From Euryodendron excelsum (Eukaryota > Streptophyta > Magnoliopsida > Ericales > Pentaphylacaceae): a DNA stretch of 64,000 nt. The notes beneath the pieces were generated by a model, which did no database searches, was not told the origin of the DNA, and saw nothing but the letters and a program-made list of their open reading frames with translations. The stretch is taken from the NCBI GenBank assembly GCA_033060915.1, contig CM065397.1, positions 31,007,501 to 31,071,500 on the forward strand, written 5' to 3'. The translations under genes were made by a program, and so were the position numbers. Shown here one piece after another: positions 55,996 through 64,000 of this stretch (its first letter is position 1; each line of letters opens with the position of its first letter).

Positions 55996-58390
55996 AGTCC
56001 TTCTGAAACTGACAAACTAATCAATAATCTAAATATAATTGCATCCATTACAAGAGAGTTTATCTCGTCATAATCAATAGCAGGTCTCTACAAGAAACCT
56101 TATGCTACTAGTCATGCTTTATATCGCATAATTTTATTTTTCTCATTTCGTTTTCACACAAATACCCATTTATATCCAACCGGTTTTAACTCATCTGGTG
56201 TTTGGACTACAAGTCCAAATACTTTACGTTGTGCTAATGAATTTAATTCTATCTCAATAGCTTCTTTCCATTTTGGCCAATCATTTCTAAATCGACATTT
56301 ATCAATTGTCTGTGGTTTCATCTCCTCATTACTTTTTGTAATTTTGAAAGCCACTTGAAATGAAAATATATTGTGAACAAAAATTTTATTTCTATTCCAT
56401 CTTTCTCATATATTCACATAGTTTATTAAAATCTCATTATTTTCAGGTACCATTTCCTCTGCAGGGGATATCCTTTCAAGAGGCTTCTCTTTTGATAATT
56501 CTTTTACAGGAGTTCCTTCTTCAAGACTTTTAGATATTTTGATTTCTTCAGAAATACTAACTTGCTTATATACCTGTGCCTTCCTCCTTCTAGGAATTGT
56601 GTCTTTTGCACCGACAGGTCTCCCGCATTTTAGACATGCTTTAGACTCATTTGCTGCTATATTAGCAGATTGTCCTACAGTGACATCAGTACGTACTGAT
56701 GTATTAGTAGCTGGTATATATGATTTGGTTATCTTTTTTGTGTCGGAAAACACATCAAGTAACTGATTTGCAATCGTCTGTAAATAAATAATCCTATGAA
56801 CTTCTGATTCACATTGATTTGTTCGGAGATTAAAATGAGATACCGTGGAAGCATTCCAAGTGATCTCATGCTAGTTTTTTAGTTGCGTCTTATCTCCCCT
56901 TAATGGTGAGAAAAATGTCTTATCAAAATGACAATTCGCAAAATGTGTTGTGGACACATCTCCAATTAAAGGTTCAAGGTATCTAATGATAGATGGAGAA
57001 TCAAAACTAATATAAATCCCAAATCGACATTGGAGACCGATCTTAGTACGTTGTGGTGGCGCAATTGGTACATATACAGCACAACTAAAAATCCTTAGAT
57101 GTGAAATATATGGTTGTTGACCAAAAACAAGCTATAATGGTGAATATTCATGGTAAGCAGTAGGTTGGATACGGACCAATAATGCATCATGCAATATGGC
57201 ATGTCCCCAAGCAGATACAGGTAATTTATTCTCATAAGTAAAGGTCGAGCTATCAGCTAAAGACGTTTGATAAAAGATTCAGCTATACCACTTTTTATAT
57301 GCGTATGTGCAATTGGATGTTCAACATCAATCCCTATAGACATACAATAATCATCAAAATTTTGAGATGTAAACTCATCAGTATTATCCAGTCATATTGA
57401 CTTAATCGGGTCATCTGAAAACTATGCTCGTAATCTGATTATTTGAGCAAAAAGCCTAGTAAATGCAACGTTATGAGTAGAAAATAAACAAACATGTGAC
57501 CATCGCATGAATGCTTCTATCAAAATCATAAAATAACGAAATGGTCCATATTGTGGGTGTATTGGCCCACATATATTCCCATGAATTTTTTGTTAAAATG
57601 TTAAGGATTCAACTATTACTTTTAAAGGAGATGATTTCATAATTAATTTTTCTTGTAAACAAATAAGACATGTATAATCACTTAATAAAAGAATCTTCTG
57701 GCTCTTTAGTAGATGTCCATATGAGTTCTCAATTATTCGACGTATCATCGTTGATCCTGGATGACCAAGATGATCATGCCAACGTATAAAACTCTTTGGG
57801 TCAAAATGCTTCTGGTGCATCACTTCAGGTGATCCCATAATTCTTATAGTTGTATAATATAATCCAAAAGAGAATGTAGCAAGTTTTTCTAATATATGCT
57901 TCTAACATAAAATAGTAGAAGTAATGTAAAGATATTCTTTATTATTTTCATTTGTTGTCTCGAAATAATTCTCATTACTACGTATATCTTTAAAACTAAA
58001 CAAATACCTTGTTACTTTAGTTGAATACATAGCATCATTAATATAGAGTTTTGTTCACTTTGGCAATAATATATTAACTCTTCCGGAACCTTCAATTAAT
58101 TTTATATTGCCAGAAATTGTCTTAACATTATTTTCAGCTAATGTTAAGTTTATAAAATATTTTTTTCTCTCAAAAAATTATATGAGTTGTTGCATTGTCT
58201 ACTAAATATATATTTTCATCGTTCATCTTGAAAGTAATTAATGAATTGATACGTTTCATGCTTCTACACCCAAAATATAAAAATTACTTACAAAAATGAA
58301 ACATACTAAAAAAATATTATTTCATTAGAAGGAAACATACTAGAAAACATTACACGAGAAAGATAACGAACTATAAGGAACAGGAAAATA
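55996..58390 (-). pseudogene. Outer copia element: integrase to RT start
   Basis: Right-hand part of the copia pol split by the Tekay element. From 57838: HFDPKSFIRWHDHLGHPGST with a pre-integrase His-Cys region (TCLICLQEK); then integrase traces (degenerate) at 57000-57590; the linker with SKPCLKCGRPVGAKDT-like sequence at 56406-56753; and the RT start at 56154-56354: WPKWKEAIEIELNSLAQRKV, FGLVVQTPDELKPVGYKWVF. Stops occur throughout. Confidence 0.85.
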
Positions 58391-58393
58391 AAG

Positions 58394-59090
58394 CTAGTTA
58401 GTGCGGACATTTCTATCACCAATTAAGTGATCTATTTTTCCATTAGGATCTGCAAATAAATCTGAAATATCAAGGTGAGTGACTTCTATGGAGTCATCAA
58501 AGTTTGTGAAATTCATTTCAACCTTTTTTCTTTTATCTTTTGTTGATACTCGGTAAAGATCCACTAATGGTTTAGGCGTACAACAGGTACGTGACCAATG
58601 TCCTTTCATACCACACTTATAACAAACATCTTCATAATTTTTAGGAGGTTTATTATGTAAACCTTTTTCTTTTTCTTCTTTTGTTTCAAATTGATTCCAC
58701 TGCTGGTGGTATTGTGTGGTATTCTTAATTTGAGAACTTGAAGCATGATAACTATTACCTCCACGGTAACCCCCATGGTAACTCCCATGATGACGAAAAT
58801 TATTTCTGCTAAGGCCATGTCCATGGCCATGTCCACGACCACGTCCATAAAATGAGACCACATTCACTTCAGGGAATGGTGTAGAGCCGGTCAGGCGAGA
58901 CTGGTGGTTTTTCATCAGAAACTCATTATTTTGTTCAGCCAAAAGAAGACATGATATTAATTCTGAATATTTTTTAAAACCCGGCTGTAGATATTGTTGC
59001 TGCAAGAGCACATTTGAGGCATAAAATGTGGAGTATGTTTTTTTCTAACATATCTTCATTTGTAATATTTTACCTGCATAATTTTAATTA
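58394..59090 (-). pseudogene. Outer copia gag (C-terminal part)
   Basis: From about 59060: EDMLEKTYSTF-type block after a one-base A-run frameshift at 59038-59044, then LLQQQYLQPGFKKYSELISC, LLAEQNNEFLMKNHQSRLTG, a GRGRGHGHGHGLSR-rich segment and the zinc knuckle CYKCGMKGHWSRTC (C-x2-C-x4-H-x4-C). The gag N-terminus is missing: sequence beyond about 59090 is unrelated. Confidence 0.87.
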
Positions 59091-59613
59091 TGAGCTGATT
59101 TTAAATAATACAGAATTGTACTCACTATAATTGTACTCTAAAAAATACAATTGAAGTCCCTAATTGTAAGCTATTATTCCTATTTATTTATATATTATTT
59201 ATTATTTTAATGTAATTTTAGTATTTTTTTTTTACGTTTTTTATGTTTTGTGAAGATTTGAAGATAAAATAAACAAACTAATGCGTGATGTATACTTTAT
59301 ATATAATATATAAATAATTATATATATTAGTTAGTGACTGTCATTTTATGACAACAAAGTGATAGCCAACTATCTATATAGAGATATATAATATAGTATA
59401 ATATATTATTTTGTTGTTTGGTGCAAGTGTGCGTGAAGGAGTCAATGAAGAAGTCAACAAAATTGCAAATGAAGAAGAAAAAGAAGGGAGCAGATGAAGA
59501 AAGAATAAAAAAGAAGAAAGAAGAAAGAAGAAGAAGAAGGGGAAGAGAAGAGGAGGGTTCGACGTCTATAAAAGGAGAGGAGCTGAAGGTGTTAGGGGAG
59601 ATCAGAGGGTAGA
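59091..59613. other. Unassigned segment between copia gag and giant LTR
   Basis: AT-rich, then a GAAGAA-rich stretch and a TATA-like CTATAAAAGGAG near 59566. A 64-codon K/E/R-rich frame at 59418 ends at the LTR boundary and is a purine-repeat artefact. It could be remains of another LTR promoter on the plus strand. Confidence 0.5.
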
Positions 59614-62600
59614 TGTAAGCACCCCATTTTTGACCGCTCGACAGTCTACACTCCGTCCAGACTTGTTTTCAAGTCATTGTGGGCGTATTCCAACCGAAAC
59701 CGATTTTTCTAAGTCCAAATCCCGTCTGTCCATCGTCTTGTGAGCCCACCAGGCCCAAATAGAGGCAAAATGACCGAAATGCCCTTAGGGGTATTATTCT
59801 CTCCAATTCCAATTTTAATTCCTCTCTTGAGATAGTTTATTCCTCGAGACGGTTCCAACCAGGCACGTCTTTTCGAAGACGGTAAGACCCCTTTTCAATC
59901 CCTCTCTCGAGACAGTTTATTCCTCGAGACGGTTCCAACTCAGGCATGTCTTTTCGAAGGCCGTAAGTCCCCTTTTCAATCCCTCTCTCGAGACAATTTA
60001 TTCCTCAAGATGGTTCCAATTTAGGCACGTCTTTTCGAAGGCGATAAGTCCCCTTTCTAATCCCACTCTCGAGACAGTTTATTCCTCGAGACGGTTCCAA
60101 TTCAGGCACGTCTTTTCGGAGATGGTAAGTCCCCTTTCCAATCCCTCTCTTGAGACAGTTTATTCCTTGAGACGGTCCGAGTAGCGAAAATACTCATAAA
60201 CCGTTAGAGTAACGGAAATACTCATAAATAGGTCGATATAGAGAATTTGCCAACAAACCCCTGTGTCACGACGACCGCCGTCAGAGTGGCGGAAACACTC
60301 AAAACTCAGGTCAACACCAGTGTCTGTTAGCCCACTTCAGTGAAAAATGACCAAACTGCCCCTTGGACCTTTTCCGAGACTTTCTAGTCAAGATGACCAT
60401 TTTGCCCCTAGGCATCCGAATGCCCTGGGAACCACACTGGCTCTGGGTATCAAACCGGTAATCCTCTAAGATTACTTCTTATAGTATTCTCAACCTTCCT
60501 TTACCTTTCCAGATCATTCCGAGTCAGTTCCGGCCAACCTAGTACAAAATGACCGTTTTGCCCCTGGTGGGCCGGTCTCCTTTTTCGACCACACCAGCTC
60601 TGGGTATCAAACCGGTAATCTCCTGAGATTGCTTCTTATAGTATTCTCAACCTTTCCTTATCTTTTCGGATCATTCCAGGTCAGTTCCGGCCAACCCAGT
60701 GCAAAATGGCCGTTTTGCCCCTGGTGGGTCGGTCTCTTTTTCCGACCACGCCGGCTCTGGGAATCAAACCGGCAACCTCTGGGAACATTCTGAATAATGT
60801 TTTCAAATCCCAAGTTTTCTTCTGGGACAGTCCAAGTTTGTCCTGGCAGTTTCCCGGTCCGATTGACCGTTTTGCCCCTAAAGGCCCGGTCAACCTTTTC
60901 GACCCATCTTATCCTCATTTCTCAAGTCAAATACCTCCGGGATACTATTTTAAGTGTTCCTACTCTTTTTCGGCCTTCCGAGTCATCCCCGATCCTCCAA
61001 AATCCTTCCCAGACTTTCCGGAGTCACTCCTAATGAAGCTAGGCTAAAAATTGCATGGTAGTCACTAGTACAGGCACCCAAATCTAGTCAAAGATACGTT
61101 GCTTGCCGACCTTAAATATTTCCTAAATGGCTGGCGCCACTCCTAGTGGCGCCAGTGTAAATTCTGGCCTAGCGCCACTCCTAGTGTGGCCAGTGTAAAT
61201 TCTGGCCTGGCGCCACTGCAACAGTGTTGTCTAACCTCTATAAATACAGAGCCTTTTCCAACGTGAAAAGGATCTGTCAACTCAGTCTAAAAATCATATA
61301 ATTCGATATACAGAGCTCGAACACCTCCTAAACCCTAGCTTCCTTAGGTTTTCCAAACCCTAGTCACCATACACAAACCCTAGCCTCATATACACTCCTA
61401 TACACCCCCATACACTCATACACTAACCTTCAACCCTCCTTTAAAGACTTGAAGAGCTGCAATCTGAATTTTGAAGCTTGAAGACAACTCTTGAAGATTG
61501 AAGACGAAGACCGAAGACCGAAGAAAGCAAGGCGCGCAAAATAAACAAGAGACAAAGTAGGTTCTCCATTTAAATTTCCGCACCTCCCCCCTCTCTCTTC
61601 TCTCTCCTAACCCACTTGGGTTTTCTCTATTTTAATCCCCCATCTCTTTCCCCCCCTTTCTTTACATGCTTGAAACAAGGGGATTCCGGTCCATGTGTAG
61701 GATTGGACTATTGGAGAGTCATCGTGTCGGGGGCTTTCTTCTAGTCTAATCAGAGACCACGTGGGTCCGGCCCCCTTGATTATGTGGTGAAGCCTTAGCC
61801 TTATATATTCACGACCCCCAAAATTGCATTATGCATATCATGATCTTGCATCTTCCAAAAACCGTTTTCAAAGTTGTTTTTCAAATAGTTTTCAAACTTG
61901 TTTTCAAAATTGCATCAAAATCTCTTTTTCAAAACATATTTTCAAAATCACAATTCTAGGATGATTCTATCTTTTCCATGGCTAGGATTGCTTTAGGAAA
62001 GTGTTACATTTAAAGTGATCAATATGGTCCATATTTTCAAATCTTGTTGTTTTCAAAACTGCTTTCCTAAAGTGGTTCTAACCCTCTTATGGTTGGAATT
62101 GTTTTAGGAAAGTGAGATGTTTTTATACCTTCTAAAAACTCTCTTTTCAAGAAGTCTTTCTTCCTAAAAATCTCTTTTTCAACATACTTTCCTAAAACTC
62201 TCCTTTCCAAAATTGTTTTCAAAAACTCCCTTTAAAGATCTATTTTTCCAAACTCCCTTTTTCAACCCCTTTCTAAAATGCTCTCTTCAAAGTCCACTTT
62301 CCAAAAACGTTCCCTAGGTCCTTTTCCTAGAAAAACTCTCTCCAAAAATCTTTCCAAAAACTCTCTTTCCAAAATCTCCCTTCTAGAAACTCCCCTCTAG
62401 GATTTTCCTTCCAAAAAAACTTGTTTCTAAAAACACACTTTTCAAAAACTCCTCTCTAGGATTCCCTTCTAAAAATCTTTGTTTCCAAAAACTCTCTCTC
62501 TCCAAAATCTTCCTTCTAGAAATTCCTCTCTAGGATTTCCTTCCAAAATCTTCGTTTCCAAAAATGCACTTTTCAAAACTCTTTTCTTAAAGCCCAAGTC

Positions 62601-64000
62601 AAGCCCTAGAACCCACAATTAGGAAACCCTAATTTTCTTTCTAAAAACGTGGTTTTCAAACTTGCCTTAAAACCTAGATTTCCAAAACCTCTTGTTTTCG
62701 ATATCAAAACTATACACATTTCCAAAACCTCTTTCCTACATTAAAATTCTACACTTTCAAATCTAGGGTTTCTAGAACTTCCCTTTTCAAATCTTTGACC
62801 AAATCCATTCTTCCTGTTTAGGAAACTAGATCCAATCCTCCGTTTTTGGAAACAAAATCTAACCTTTTCTTTTAGAAACCAAATCCAATCTCTTCCTAAT
62901 CCAACTCTTTCCTAATTCAACTCCTTCCTAATCTTTCACTTTCCTAAATCTCAAGTTTCCAAAACTTGAACATAAAAATCTTTCTTAAAATTCTAAAATT
63001 CAACCCTTTTCTAATTCTATCTTTTTTTCAAATCTTAACTTTTCAAATCTTTCTTAAACTCGAACCTTTCCTAATCTCAAATCTTTCTAAACTTCCAAAT
63101 TTTCTAAATTTTAAACTTTCCAAAACTTCAACATCTTTCCAATTCTAAGACTTTTCTAAACTCAAAACTTTCTTAATTCAAACATTTCCTAAATTGAAAA
63201 TTTTCCTTTTTCAAACCTTTCCAAAAATGAAACTTTCAAAACTTCCCTATTTCAAAACTTTCCAATTTTCAAAACTTTCCTAAAATGAAAACTTTTCAAA
63301 TTCAAAACTTTCCTAAAATGAAACTTTCCTAATTCGAAACTTTCCAAAAATGAAAATTTCCTAATTCGAAACTTTCCTATATCGAACCTTTCCTAATTCG
63401 AACATTTCCTAAAATCCAATCTTTCCAAATCTTCCAAATCCAACGTTCAAGTCAAATCTTTCTAACTCTCAAGTCTTTCCTAAACCTCATCTTTCCTAAG
63501 TCTAGGTTTCTTAAACCTTAATCCTTCCAAAACAAGTCTAATCTTCTCAATTTCAATTTCCAATCTCCTCTTCTAATTTCCAATCAAATCCAATTTTCAA
63601 TTCAATCTCTTTCTTCCAATCCAACTTTCTATTTTCAATCGGACTCCGGTCCGAACTACGACTGACCTGATTCCTCCACAAGGATACGTAGGCAACCTTC
63701 ATAGGTGCAGTCACAACTTCTTTCAAATTTCAAATTCCTCCATATTTTTCCAAATTTCAAATTCTACAATCTTTTCAAATCTCTAATCTATTTTTAAACT
63801 TCCAATTTCAAATTTCTATTTCCAATTTTTCAAACTTTTCAATTTCAATTCCATCTCTTCAAATTTATTTTCCAAATCAAATCAATTTCGAATCAATCTC
63901 TTTCCAAATCTATTTTTCAATTCTCTTTACTTGCACTTGCATATTATGCATCATGTTAGTTTCTTTTCAAGCATTGTTTTCCAAAGTAAATAGGATTGAA
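59614..64000 (+). mobile_element. Giant LTR, copy C, runs off window
   Basis: Starts TGTAAGCACCCC. Matches copies A and B through the TATA region (near 61240), the CATATCATGATCTTGCATC segment, the G-poor block (62100-63640) and GACCTGATTCCTCC at about 63664. Comparison with copy B suggests about 490 bp remain beyond the window. It carries a tandem repeat not seen in A or B. Whether it is solo or part of a full element cannot be seen. Confidence 0.9.
59826..60178 (+). repeat. 81-bp tandem repeat, about 4.4 copies
   Basis: CTCGAGACAGTTTATTCCTC repeats at about 59826, 59906, 59987, 60068 and 60149, with intervening GGCACGTCTTTTCGAAG. Found in copy C only. Confidence 0.92.

Noticed and set aside
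59418..59612. 64-codon Lys/Glu/Arg-rich frame
   Set aside because: Product of a GAAGAA purine repeat and stops at an LTR boundary.
60658..61047. Frames in the giant LTR promoter region (also 53116-53352, 4294-4488)
   Set aside because: Recur in LTR copies without conservation of frame or stops; LTRs of this kind are non-coding.

Overview
This is nuclear DNA of a flowering plant, probably a eudicot. The evidence is plant LTR-retrotransposon families (Ty3/gypsy Tat and Tekay/Del types, Ty1/copia including a SIRE-like LTR), AT-rich intergenic DNA with MITEs and foldback elements, and spliced plant nuclear genes. The species cannot be named from sequence alone. No gene in the window is visibly intact.

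Layout. 1-13262 is a mosaic of old retrotransposons: a decayed Tat-lineage gypsy element (+), cut by a giant LTR (copy A, 3904-~7193), which is fused to a copia polyprotein (-) that is itself split by a SIRE-type solo LTR (8841-11119). 13263-22600 is AT-rich intergenic DNA holding three related MITEs, a GC-rich poly(A)-tailed insertion with an 18-bp target-site duplication, and a ~0.9-kb foldback element. 22694-37293 is an eroded gene island, with every recognisable gene on the minus strand: an 87-codon putative secreted-peptide gene split by a young 3.2-kb copia derivative; LIP2 (mitochondrial octanoyltransferase) with one in-frame stop; and first-exon fragments of SelO and of an alpha/beta hydrolase. 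37937-39050 has two further foldback elements. 40762-59090 is a three-level nest: copia (-), entered by a Tekay/Del gypsy element (42276-55990, TSD TATCT), entered by a giant LTR that is now solo (49293-53637, TSD GTCAT). 59614-64000 is a third giant LTR that runs off the window.

The main structural feature is a palindrome centred near 32188: ~2.5-kb arms around a 24-bp spacer, made by inverted duplication of the LIP2 promoter, 5'UTR exon and outer first intron. The arms differ by about 6.5% in the stretch I compared, and the right arm alone carries a 1304-bp solo LTR with TSD TGAGT, so it does not look like a simple assembly fold-back. The palindrome ends just before the SelO fragment.

The genes do not form a pathway. 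What unites them is shared decay: insertion, nonsense mutation, truncation and frameshift. The transposon proteins are also broken, and several active-site motifs are visibly lost. All family assignments are from recognised motifs; no database search was possible.
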